A stretch of DNA of 64,000 nt from Algoriphagus sp. CAU 1675. Its GTDB lineage: Bacteria > Bacteroidota > Bacteroidia > Cytophagales > Cyclobacteriaceae. The notes beneath the pieces are model-generated. The model saw only the letters and a list, made by a program, of their open reading frames with translations, was not told where the DNA came from and searched no databases. The position numbers were made by a program, and so were the translations under genes. The stretch is from positions 186,001 to 250,000 of the forward strand of contig NZ_JARHUI010000006.1 of assembly GCF_029222925.1 (NCBI RefSeq). Direction: 5' to 3'. Shown piece after piece: positions 1 through 7,343 of the stretch (positions within the stretch are counted from its first letter, which is position 1; the number at the start of each line of letters is the position of its first letter).

Positions 1-1914
1 TTCCGAGCCAATACCTGAAAAATACATTTGGGACAAAGTCCTTAGGGAATAGACCGAGCCATTTTCAGCGGCTTTTTCAAACCACTTTTTGGACTCGGTA
101 TAGTTTTTTTGAAGATAGTGGATGTATCCAATGGCCTCCATGTCTATGTTCATGAAAAGCCCCTTGTTAAAATTCCCACCATTCTGCTTGAGACCTTCCT
201 TGTAGATCTTGAGTGCTTCGGGATAGTTTTTTTGGTTGAAAAGCGTGGCGGCCTTTGCAAATAGTTGGTTAATGGGTTTCACTGCCTCGTTCCCCCCATA
301 AACCACATTGGCGTTTTCCCCTAGATAATATAGCGATTTTGTATTGAGGTCAAGGGCATTTAATTTGTTCTTGAACGCTGTGTAAGCTGAAAGGGCCTCG
401 GATTCGGATTGGAAATAGCCCACGATGTCATGATAAACATTGGTGTAATTTTTTGGGTCAATGGAGACTTTATAAATGTCTTCCATGATTTCCTTGCTAT
501 CGGGCCAACTGCCATCGGGGTATTGGCCAATGGCAAAAACATTGGATACGTGGATGTTTTCCAAATCCCTGAACCCCCCGGTGTAGTGATAGAAGAAATA
601 ATAAAGCTTGTTATAGCTTGAATTGATCCCATTATAGGGCAACTCCTCGCTGGGCAGGGAATGAAAATACGCTGCCCTTTGTTTGGCAAGCGCATCTTGT
701 CTGGCATTCTCTTCTTGTTGCCTTTTCCTTGCCAAGCGTTGCCTCCTTTGCCTTTCGCGCCATTCCCGATCTAACTGTTCCTCGGTTTTTCGATCACGCT
801 GTTCAATTTGGTCTATCAGTTTATTGAAAGTGTCCCATGCACCGCTTTTTTCCAAATAGTATGCGCCCGGATTTGTGGCATATTTTAGTTTTTCACGCTG
901 TTGCCTTATGTATGCCTCCCTTTCATATTCCATTTGCCTTAAGGTTTTGCCAGCCTCTTCGGCCTTTTTGTAAACATCCTTCGAAGCACTGTTGGATTTT
1001 GAATAACTTTGGGATGAAGGGGTACTCTTTCTTTGGGAAGTAGCGGTTTTGGCTGTTGTGGTGGACGTTGAGGTCAAAACCGGACCGATGGAAGATGAAC
1101 TTGGGGAAGCACTACTGGTCGAATTTTGGTTTGCTGCGGCTTCTTTTTGCAATCGCTCTTGTTCTGCTCTATGGGTAATGGCCTTATCGGTATCTTCAAT
1201 CAGTTTTAAGGTATTGGTGTTTTGGGTGAGGGCATAGGCTTTTTGGTAGTGTTCCTTTGCCTTTTTGAAGTTGCCGATTCCATATTCCACATGCCCTTGG
1301 CGCAAATGGGAGTCTGCTTTGGCAGTGTCCTCCTTTTTCTTTTTATCGGCCTTTAGGGCAGAGGCAACTTTAAGGCTTCTGTCGCCAGTGGCGTCTCCCC
1401 TCAAAACCATTACATTGGTTAGCCGAAAATTGTTGACATTATTTTTGTACTCTTCTTTTTTGGGATCCTTCCCCACCTGTTTCAGGACATCAAAGGTTTC
1501 CCCGAAACAGCCTCCAAAATTCCCTACGATGTAATTGAGGTTGACTTTTCCAAAGAAAGTACTCCCATAATAGAGGTCGGCCTGCACTTCATCTATACTG
1601 ACATTGGATGCAGAAGGCCAAATACCTGGAGCTATTTCATCAACTGTGCCTTTGTAGTAGCGTTGGCCATCCATCATGAAGGCCGTGAAATTGGCATTTT
1701 TTGTATAGCCTATGCCCAGTTGCACATCGCCGCCACAGTTCACGAACTGGTACCGGAATTCCACACCGGAAAACTCAAATCCGGTTGCAGGACCCTTGTA
1801 GTTCAATGACCCCCTGTTGAGGTCCAAAGTCAGGCTTTTGACATCCCCTTTCTGGGAAAAGGTTTTTGTTCCTATCAGGACAAGGAACAGAAATGGTAAC
1901 ATTTTTAATTTCAT
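1..1914 (-). CDS. Secreted TPR/Sel1-repeat protein (C-terminus off the window)
   Basis: An open frame of 638 codons starts at ATG 1914 and runs without a stop through the left edge, so the C-terminus is missing. Residues 1-21 form a signal peptide (MKLKMLPFLFLVLIGTKTFS, then Q). Residues about 25-180 look like a beta-rich domain. A TPR-like segment near residues 205-245 (HLRQGHVEYGIGNFKKAKEH) is followed by a Ser/Thr-rich linker and a strongly charged, Arg/Lys/Glu/Gln-rich stretch that may be helical. The last 80 visible residues carry further TPR/Sel1-like units (NYPEALKIYKEGLKQNGGNF; AENGSVYSLRTLSQMYFSGI). Such repeats usually hold protein partners at the cell envelope, but the partner is unknown. 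The gene lies 18 nt downstream of the FISUMP gene and may share its transcript. All other frames here are shadows. Confidence 0.8.
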   Translation of the reverse strand, partial: MKLKMLPFLFLVLIGTKTFSQKGDVKSLTLDLNRGSLNYKGPATGFEFSGVEFRYQFVNCGGDVQLGIGYTKNANFTAFMMDGQRYYKGTVDEIAPGIWPSASNVSIDEVQADLYYGSTFFGKVNLNYIVGNFGGCFGETFDVLKQVGKDPKKEEYKNNVNNFRLTNVMVLRGDATGDRSLKVASALKADKKKKEDTAKADSHLRQGHVEYGIGNFKKAKEHYQKAYALTQNTNTLKLIEDTDKAITHRAEQERLQKEAAANQNSTSSASPSSSSIGPVLTSTSTTTAKTATSQRKSTPSSQSYSKSNSASKDVYKKAEEAGKTLRQMEYEREAYIRQQREKLKYATNPGAYYLEKSGAWDTFNKLIDQIEQRDRKTEEQLDREWRERQRRQRLARKRQQEENARQDALAKQRAAYFHSLPSEELPYNGINSSYNKLYYFFYHYTGGFRDLENIHVSNVFAIGQYPDGSWPDSKEIMEDIYKVSIDPKNYTNVYHDIVGYFQSESEALSAYTAFKNKLNALDLNTKSLYYLGENANVVYGGNEAVKPINQLFAKAATLFNQKNYPEALKIYKEGLKQNGGNFNKGLFMNIDMEAIGYIHYLQKNYTESKKWFEKAAENGSVYSLRTLSQMYFSGIGSE

Positions 1915-1932
1915 GATGCTGATGATACTGGT

Positions 1933-2541
1933 TTATTCCTTAATGCACCTACAATTCAACCCTCCCTTTGTTCCCGAAGGGACGAGGGCCAGTTTGGAGG
2001 CATGCCAGGCAATGGGCACGGAATACAGTCCGTAAGCGGCATCGGGATGTGCTGTTGAGGACCAGAAATAAGCGGTCTTTTTGTATTCGTTGAACCCGCC
2101 GTAGCCACTTTTTACACCGCCGGGCAATGCATTGAAACCCGAACTGTTGGTGCTGCTCCCATCACTCCAGCCCTCTAGGCTCTTCAATGCCTTAGGGTCG
2201 TTGGCCACATGGGAGAAAAGGGCTTCCCAATCATCTTTGGTGGGCACCCGAAAGCCTTGGGGGCAGGGATTGCCCTTGGTCATGGAGTGTATGTTGTACA
2301 GGTGGCCATATTGCCTTCCGGTGGTTTCGTCATAGTACCAACACCAAGCAGGTTGACCGTTTTCGGTGGCCTGCTGCCAGGCTTCCAAGCTTTGGGCATG
2401 TGTGATTGCGGTGTTGTTTTGAAAACTTGAAGATTCCAGGTTTTTAACCATCCAGACTTGGGTGCCAATGGTCACTGTTTGGGTCTGCGCATTTCCTTGG
2501 ATGGAAAACAATAGGAAAAGAATAAAAACAGCTTGTCTCAT
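1933..2541 (-). CDS. FISUMP-domain secreted protein
   Basis: The 202-residue product has a signal peptide (MRQAVFILFLLFSIQGNAQ). It is followed by a single Fibrobacter succinogenes major paralogous (FISUMP) domain. Visible signatures are IGTQVWMVKNL near the start, YGHLYNIHS, CPQGFRVPTKDDWEAL, the SGFNALPGG motif, YFWSSTAH and the terminal LNCRCIKE. These Cys- and Trp-rich domains are common in secreted Bacteroidota proteins, have a C-type-lectin-like flavour, and have no assigned biochemical role. The gene is immediately upstream of the TPR gene on the same strand, suggesting a two-gene unit. Function beyond an extracytoplasmic structural or binding role is not inferable. Confidence 0.85.
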   Translation of the reverse strand: MRQAVFILFLLFSIQGNAQTQTVTIGTQVWMVKNLESSSFQNNTAITHAQSLEAWQQATENGQPAWCWYYDETTGRQYGHLYNIHSMTKGNPCPQGFRVPTKDDWEALFSHVANDPKALKSLEGWSDGSSTNSSGFNALPGGVKSGYGGFNEYKKTAYFWSSTAHPDAAYGLYSVPIAWHASKLALVPSGTKGGLNCRCIKE

Positions 2542-2605
2542 GATCGGTCTTTTATGGTAATGATTTAGGTTTCTTTCAAATTAAGGTGGGGCCTGGCTTG
2601 TCCAC

Positions 2606-2625
2606 AATACCCAATATTGGGTATT
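2606..2625. promoter_or_regulatory. Perfect 20-bp palindrome upstream of the FISUMP gene
   Basis: AATACCCAATATTGGGTATT reads identically on both strands. It lies about 65 bp upstream of the FISUMP start and is followed on the plus strand by a short T-run. It could be an operator for a dimeric regulator or a small terminator for plus-strand transcription. The sequence alone does not decide. Confidence 0.3.
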
Positions 2626-2725
2626 TTTTGCCATGATGGACCCAGAGGTGGATGAGCCGAATGGTTGAGACCACCAAAACCGGAAAATGTGAGCCACCTA
2701 ATTTTTGGATTTAGTGATTTTAAAA

Positions 2726-2962
2726 TCAGTCTTTTGCGTTAATCTTGAGGGTGCTCAATTTTATCCGGCTAAGGTGGTATACTATGTCCGGCGTTTCCAC
2801 ATAAGCCTCATAATACATTTTTGATAATTCAATAATCTGAGTTCTCAATTTCTAATACTCTTTAGTATGATAAAAGTCGGGATCTAAATATTTTCCAGAA
2901 AAATCCTGAGTATTGATTGTAATAGATATTAGAATAGCAAAAATTGAGAAACATGTTTTCAT
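2726..2962 (-). pseudogene. Remnant of a small secreted protein gene with an internal stop
   Basis: From ATG 2962 the minus strand encodes a signal-peptide-like start (MKTCFSIFAILISITINTQ), then 17 more residues to a TAG at 2854-2852. The same frame stays open for another 41 codons to a TGA at 2728-2726. The hydrophobic leader and the continuing frame suggest a small secreted protein gene broken by a nonsense mutation. It could also be a genuine 36-residue peptide. No family is recognised, and it sits in a gene-poor stretch next to an intron relic. Confidence 0.35.
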
Positions 2963-3211
2963 CATTTTATTTCATGTTAATTGGTTATTTATCTTTATCT
3001 GAAATGCATTACCGGTTCTCAGCTATACGCAGGCAGGGATTTTCACCACTGAACTTCCTACGAAGAACTGAACTTAAAATTTAGCACTTTTCTGTCCTAC
3101 GAAGCACGAAACCCCTGCTTGCATATAGGTGATGTGTGTGCCTTGAATGGTGAATATAGGTCAAAACGATGACCGTTCCAACGGGTGAAAGTCCCTTAAG
3201 CGCGGGGGTAA

Positions 3212-3237
3212 TCCCGATTCTCGGGACAGGCTGTCCC
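3212..3237. repeat. Short palindromic repeat in intron domain I region
   Basis: TCCCGATTCTCGGGA (3212-3226) overlaps a second palindrome, GGGACAGGCTGTCCC (3223-3237). The core TCCCGA...TCGGGA is the same unit that interrupts domain V about 270 bp downstream, so this looks like one copy of a REP-like palindromic element. Confidence 0.5.
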
Positions 3238-3484
3238 GAAGCCAAGCAAGTGGCAAGCTGGTTTGCCGTGAGAGGACTGAGCGTCAAGAAAACTTCCTGT
3301 GGGAGTTTTTAGCTGAGGGCCAGACTGTAGGGGAGGTGAAAAAGGAGGATGGGCTATTGCCCAGAGTCCAATTTTAAGCACTACGATCACCTTGTCAAGA
3401 CTGAGAAAGAAGGGCTATGAATCCATGCTTTCCTATTACCTCAAATCGCAACCAATAATCCAGTGAACCGCCGTATACAGCCTG

Positions 3485-3555
3485 TCCCGATTTATCGGGA
3501 AGACCCGTACCGACTGTCCCGAAAATTGGGATACGGTGGCCCCGATTTTCGGGAT
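3485..3555. repeat. Three REP-like palindromes interrupting intron domain V
   Basis: TCCCGATTTATCGGGA (3485-3500), TCCCGAAAATTGGGA (3517-3531) and CCCCGATTTTCGGGAT (3540-3555) separate consecutive pieces of the group II intron domain V. Each forms a small hairpin. Removing the three units brings the domain V stem segments together. A related CCCGAAATCGGG lies at 8189-8200 beside the integrase gene. Confidence 0.55.
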
Positions 3556-3723
3556 AAATAGTGAGAGGTGCACCTCGCTAACTTAACGGTTGGTGAGGCC
3601 GTCTACTCGATTATTCGTCTTTAATCTGTAATGTTTGAAGTTCTTCATAGAAAGGAAGGAACTCAGACCGGCTTGGCTAACTCACTTTGAACAGAGAAGA
3701 TTATTAGAATTGATAAAAAGTAA

Positions 3724-5382
3724 TTATTGAGATGGAGGAGGAGGGGGTGGCGGAGTTGCTTCTCCTTCCAAATCTACAGCAATATTATTTTTCAATTTAT
3801 TCAGATTCTCTTCAATATAGGCCAGATTTTCATAGCCTGTCTTTTTAGCAAGTTCATAAGCTCTAGTATAAACTTCCAATGCTTCATCTGTTCGACCCTC
3901 AACAATCAAAGCCTCTGCATAACTGTCATAAGCATTGACTGACATGGGATAGTAAACCATAGCCAATTCAAAAGCGTTGAGGGCATCATTCACTTTATCA
4001 TCTCTCAGAAAATTGTATCCCACGGCATTCAAATAAAATTCTTCTGGCTTGTATGTTTCACCAATCAGTTCGCTGTATTGTTCGTAATGTTTTAAGGCAG
4101 CTTTTACATAACCCTCTTTTACAATGTTAGATTGGAAGGATTCCATCAGCAACTCTATTTCTGAAAGATCAATTTCGTTAAGAGAAGATTCTTTTGAAAA
4201 ATATAAATGCTTATACATCTGTAAATTACCTGAGGATTCTAATATCCCCTCCATATTACCTCCGCTTTTTGAAATTCGTACTTCAGAGTTTATGGCTCTT
4301 AAAGAGTCATAAAGGGTCAAAATCAATTGATCCTCCTTAATAACAGCATTATCTACTCGAATTTGATCTTGTACATGAGGTGAGTAAAATGAAAGGCTCG
4401 CTTCAGGTTTACCATCAACATCTTTAATCTCCATTATTTGGCCAAGATAGTCAGACCCATAAGTGCTGGTTCCATACCATTTTCCGATAATGTTTTTTAG
4501 CTCAAGGGGTTCACCTTTGCTCAAGACAGGAATGGAATAACTTGGTTCTGGCTGTACGATATCAGGGTAATCATTTGACTCTTGTAGGGCTTTGACCACT
4601 TTCCAGCTTGCTTCTTGTATCAATTGAGCTTCCTCATTAGAAAGATCAATTAGTAATTCATGGTCTATTGAAGGCTCACCACTACTCGATAGACGATAGC
4701 CTGAGAGAGCACTCGGAAGTCCTAGTGGATCATCAGCCATCAAAGTTGCGTAAAGTGTAACAGCTGATAAATAGGAGCCCATTGGTGATGGGTGTCCTCC
4801 ATCATCGGCATATAATTCAATCTTCGGATTTGCACGCAGTTCATCCCATACCAAACCAACAGGGGCCAGAATGGCCTTTAGTTCTTTGGCAATGGCTGTG
4901 TAAGCATGTGTCAATATGGCTTGTTCTTTTGGTTTATCCCTAACTGACCAAGTCATCAGGAACACTGTCTTAGCATCCGCTTTTTTAATTTCAGTATCGA
5001 ATTTTCTGGCATGTTCATAAAATCGCTCTGTTTGTCCAAAAAATATGTCGTTATCGATCATCACACCCATACCCAGCTTACTTTGCTCTTGGAGTACCAC
5101 ATAATCCCAATCACCGGTTCTTATGGTTTGAATTGTACCTTCATTTTGCCAATGATCGGCAAGGGTCATACCACCACCACTTATCAACTGAGTTTCTACT
5201 ACCTGATCCGGAAATTTCTCGTGTATTAATGCCTTTAGTAACTCCGGGCTGCTGTTATAGTAGGTATAACTATTTCCGATAAACAAAATCTTAATCTTAT
5301 CATCTTCTTCTTTAGGCTGTGAACAGGAGAGAACTACTATTAACAACGATAAAAGACTAAAAGATCTTTTTATATATATCAT
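3724..5382 (-). CDS. SGNH/GDSL-type hydrolase lipoprotein with TPR tail
   Basis: The 552-residue protein has a lipoprotein signal (LLSLLIVVLSC, Cys20). An SGNH hydrolase domain covers about 30-255. Block I is ILFIGNSYTYYN with the nucleophile Ser in GNS, the oxyanion region is near LISGGGMTLADHW, and a late DDGGHPSPMGSYLSA block carries the catalytic Asp/His. A beta-rich segment (about 290-400) and two TPR units (about 440-530) follow. The tail ends in seven consecutive prolines plus SQ. The family hydrolyses esters of small molecules or glycans at the cell surface; the substrate here is unknown. It lies directly beyond the last attC-like site of the cassette array but lacks the matching terminal repeat, so I do not count it as a cassette. 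Confidence 0.8.
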   Translation of the reverse strand: MIYIKRSFSLLSLLIVVLSCSQPKEEDDKIKILFIGNSYTYYNSSPELLKALIHEKFPDQVVETQLISGGGMTLADHWQNEGTIQTIRTGDWDYVVLQEQSKLGMGVMIDNDIFFGQTERFYEHARKFDTEIKKADAKTVFLMTWSVRDKPKEQAILTHAYTAIAKELKAILAPVGLVWDELRANPKIELYADDGGHPSPMGSYLSAVTLYATLMADDPLGLPSALSGYRLSSSGEPSIDHELLIDLSNEEAQLIQEASWKVVKALQESNDYPDIVQPEPSYSIPVLSKGEPLELKNIIGKWYGTSTYGSDYLGQIMEIKDVDGKPEASLSFYSPHVQDQIRVDNAVIKEDQLILTLYDSLRAINSEVRISKSGGNMEGILESSGNLQMYKHLYFSKESSLNEIDLSEIELLMESFQSNIVKEGYVKAALKHYEQYSELIGETYKPEEFYLNAVGYNFLRDDKVNDALNAFELAMVYYPMSVNAYDSYAEALIVEGRTDEALEVYTRAYELAKKTGYENLAYIEENLNKLKNNIAVDLEGEATPPPPPPPSQ

Positions 5383-5432
5383 TCTATTGGAATTGATTCC
5401 TACAATTATTTAATCAAAGCACTAATTATGAA

Positions 5433-5569
5433 GCATAACGGGCCCCGTGCTGGCGCCGGGCGATTTTGACTCGGTTCGCTAGTTTGGAAACAGAGTTCTT
5501 TTTAGGTAAAAGACTTGAGTTTGAAAACGCAAAGAGAGCCTGGCTCTAGCACGGTGTTGGTGTGCGTGA
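5433..5569 (-). repeat. attC-like site A, end of the cassette array
   Basis: Between GCATAAC (5433-5439) and GTTGGTGTGCGTGA (5556-5569) lie imperfect arms CCCGTGCTGGCGCCGGGC (5444-5461) and GCCTGGCTCTAGCACGGT (5538-5555). Fourteen of 18 positions pair, and the three G/A differences still allow G-T pairing on one strand. The AAC...GTT outer bases and mismatched arms are what integron attC sites look like. On the minus strand it follows the toxin-antitoxin cassette. Confidence 0.6.
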
Positions 5570-5851
5570 TTATAGACTTGGCTTCAAATGAAAGTTCTCA
5601 CCAATAGCTCTTAAGACTTTGAGAATAGTGTCAAATTGTGGTTTGGCATTTTCAGAAAGTGCTTTGTATAAACTTGGTCTGCTCAATCCGGTTTGTTCGG
5701 CTATTTTGGACATACCAATAGCCTTAGCAACATGACCGAGTGCAGCAACGATTTCATTTGCATTTCCTTCTTCTAGAACATGGTTGAGATATTCTTGAAC
5801 CATTTCTTCATTGTCAAGGTATTCAGCTATATCGAATTTTGAAGCTTTCAT
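5570..5851 (-). CDS. Antitoxin, HTH addiction-module family (HigA-like)
   Basis: The 93-residue protein contains a helix-turn-helix (GMSKIAEQTGLSRPSLYKAL, about 49-68) followed by ENAKPQFDTILKVLRAIGEN, the signature of the putative addiction-module antidote family. Such proteins bind and neutralise the partner RelE/HigB-type toxin and repress the operon. The start overlaps the toxin stop by 4 nt (5848-5851), so translation is coupled, with the toxin gene first, as usual for higBA. The stop codon lies next to the left terminal repeat of the cassette. Toxin-antitoxin pairs are frequent stabilising cargo in integron arrays. Confidence 0.9.
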   Translation of the reverse strand: MKASKFDIAEYLDNEEMVQEYLNHVLEEGNANEIVAALGHVAKAIGMSKIAEQTGLSRPSLYKALSENAKPQFDTILKVLRAIGENFHLKPSL

Positions 5852-6147
5852 GATGCTTTATATTTATCCCAAAGTTTTTTTGCCTTTTTTATGTCTTCTT
5901 CTTGAGAGCTTTTGTCTCCTCCTATTAGAAGTAAGATGAGTTGAGTTTGATGTCTTTTGAAGTAGATCCTGTAACCAGGACCAAAATGAATTCTCATTTC
6001 CTCAATGCCTTCGCCAACAGATGAAATGTCACCTAAATTTCCATCTTCGACGCGTTGAAGTCGCAATAAGATTCTCGCTTTGGCTTTGAAGTCTTTGAGT
6101 TTTCGAAACCACTTATCAAACTCGTCTGTTTTCTCAATTAGAAACAT
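5848..6147 (-). CDS. Toxin, RelE/ParE-HigB (Gp49-like) family
   Basis: I chose ATG 6147 (MFLIEKTDEFDKWF...). An upstream TTG at 6153 would add two residues. The 99-residue product fits the addiction-module killer family. Its signature is FDKWFRKLKDFKAKARILLR at the start, GDISSVGEGIEEMRIHFGPG in the middle and YRIYF...LLLIGGDKSSQEEDI toward the end. These are small ribosome-dependent mRNA interferases or related growth inhibitors; activity here is inferred from family. It is upstream of and overlapping the HTH antitoxin, and both share one cassette bounded by GTTGGTGTGCGTGA and TCATGCACACAAC. Confidence 0.9.
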   Translation of the reverse strand: MFLIEKTDEFDKWFRKLKDFKAKARILLRLQRVEDGNLGDISSVGEGIEEMRIHFGPGYRIYFKRHQTQLILLLIGGDKSSQEEDIKKAKKLWDKYKAS

Positions 6148-6200
6148 CTTCAAATGTAGTCACTTGGATACACTTTTGCAAATTGTTTTCTTCGGGGAAT

Positions 6201-6340
6201 TCATGCACACAACGGTCTCGGCTATGAGTAGTTGCGTGGGTTAGCACTTAACTTTGCAAGTACACACCGAACTGAAAATCCGCAAGGATTTTCAGAAGTA
6301 GGCGAGAACAAGCAATTACTTATAGCCATTGTTAGCGGTA
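6201..6340 (-). repeat. attC-like site B
   Basis: The site lies between TCATGCACACAAC (6201-6213) and GTTAGCGGTA (6331-6340). Arms GGCTATGAGTAGTTGC (6220-6235) and GCAATTACTTATAGCC (6312-6327) pair at 14 of 16 positions, with both differences being G/A (wobble on one strand). The interior has a perfect 10-bp hairpin, CTGAAAATCC/GGATTTTCAG (6272-6281/6286-6295). The AAC and GTT ends belong to the two neighbouring cassettes, as in integrons. Confidence 0.65.
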
Positions 6341-7168
6341 GTTTTTATTATTTCGTATTCTGTATGTTCTTATTATATTTTCTAATTCTCTGTGTGTTAC
6401 ATTCAGAGAGTCAATTTCTATTTTTTCAAACTCGTCTTCATCGTAGAAATAAGTCAGATAGGATTTAGCTGATTTGCCATAACCTTCCTGAACTACTTCC
6501 TCACTTTCTATATTCGACCAATTTTTAAATTCCACATTTTTAGTTTGGATTCCTTTCGAGTCAATTATTATTTTTGGTTTTTTATCAAGTGCTTTTCGAG
6601 ATTCCTTTATAGTGCTGTAAAGTCCAATTCCAGTCATTATTGCACCCAAAATATATTGTTTGGTTTCTCCTTTAGTGAAAAAATAGATTCCAACTCCAAT
6701 TATTAAAATCGAAACTCCGAGTTCAAAATAGTTATAAGCTTTCGAATAGTGAATTTCCATTTTTGGTGGAAGAGAATAATCTTCTCTATATTCATCATCT
6801 TGCTCAAATTTCTTTTCAAGTTTTTTAAGTTTACTCTTATCCTCGTTATTTCTGATTTCAGTTTTTTCGAAAATATTTCCGTCATTCCAAATCAATTTTT
6901 CTTGGATGGCTCTTTTCTTTAATTCGTGTACGTTTCTCACATTCTCAAATGCCCAAATTCTCCACTTGGTAATCATAAAACTCCAAATTAACCAAGCTAA
7001 AACAAACCCTATTAAAAAAGCTATTCCAATTCCCCAACCAGGAATTAAATTCTGTTTTGATAAGTATATAGCTAACGCTGGACAGCCAATAATTGCGATA
7101 AATACAGGAACATTCACTATTAAATGACCTCGTTTTATGGCTTTATCAACTGTTATTTGTTCTCTCAT
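6332..7168 (-). CDS. Cassette-borne membrane protein of unknown function
   Basis: The 278-residue protein has four predicted membrane segments in two hairpins. These are VNVPVFIAIIGCPALAIYLS and the following GIGIAFLIGFVLAWLIWSFM, then LGVSILIIGVGIYFF and YILGAIMTGIGLYS. Between them lies a charged cytoplasmic loop (about 85-140, Lys/Glu-rich). The C-terminal 75 residues (PKIIIDSKGIQTKNVEFKNW...) resemble a small PH-like module, by fold pattern only. It is AT-rich compared with its chromosomal surroundings. The TAA stop (6334-6332) lies inside the left cassette repeat GTTAGCGGTA, whose partner TACCGCTAAC is at 7187-7196, so gene and repeat form one unit. No family is recognised. Confidence 0.75.
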   Translation of the reverse strand: MREQITVDKAIKRGHLIVNVPVFIAIIGCPALAIYLSKQNLIPGWGIGIAFLIGFVLAWLIWSFMITKWRIWAFENVRNVHELKKRAIQEKLIWNDGNIFEKTEIRNNEDKSKLKKLEKKFEQDDEYREDYSLPPKMEIHYSKAYNYFELGVSILIIGVGIYFFTKGETKQYILGAIMTGIGLYSTIKESRKALDKKPKIIIDSKGIQTKNVEFKNWSNIESEEVVQEGYGKSAKSYLTYFYDEDEFEKIEIDSLNVTHRELENIIRTYRIRNNKNYR

Positions 7169-7186
7169 TCTGTTTTGGGTTCAAAT

Positions 7187-7328
7187 TACCGCTAACGTTT
7201 GGCGGTATGGTTAGTTGCCGATTTCGAAGCACTTTCCTATCAAGTTACAACTACTTTTGATACGAGCTGTGCCGCTCGAATACGCACTGCACCGGCAATT
7301 AACTATACCGCGTGTTGTAGCCAGTTTT
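7187..7328 (-). repeat. attC-like site C
   Basis: The site lies between TACCGCTAAC (7187-7196) and GTTGTAGCCAGTTTT (7314-7328). The 19-nt arms GCGGTATGGTTAGTTGCCG (7202-7220) and CGGCAATTAACTATACCGC (7293-7311) pair at 17 of 19 positions, with two G/A wobble differences. About 72 nt of interior sequence would form the variable terminal loop. This is the best-formed of the attC-like sites. Confidence 0.7.
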
Positions 7329-7343
7329 TAATTTTTTAATCAT

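Larger units (their letters stand above)
3136..3611 (+). mobile_element. ORF-less group II intron relic
   Basis: The stretch begins with a GTGTG 5'-end motif near 3136 and has domain-I-like text (GTCAAAACGATGACCGTTCC; AGCCAAGCAAGTGGCAAGC). It ends in domain-V/VI-like sequence. The V pieces CCGCCGTATAC (3468-3478), AGACCCGTAC (3501-3510), TACGGTGG (3532-3539) and GTGAGAGG (3561-3568) match, in order, the domain V text I recall for Bacteroidota group II introns. A 10-bp stem at 3573-3582/3589-3598 resembles domain VI, followed by GTCTACTCGAT. No reverse transcriptase remains. A short frame ending in LKSQPIIQ just before domain V may be its last trace. I infer an internally deleted, inactive copy. 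The family match is from memory, not a search. Confidence 0.55.

Noticed and set aside
409-1534. Several plus-strand open frames of 60-90 codons
   Set aside because: The minus strand is one continuous 638-codon frame with a signal peptide and repeat units. The plus frames have low-complexity or unlikely composition and are shadows.
3724-5382. SGNH hydrolase gene as a fourth array cassette
   Set aside because: It follows site A (GTTATGC on the minus strand), but no matching GCATAAC repeat or attC-like palindrome exists past its stop codon.
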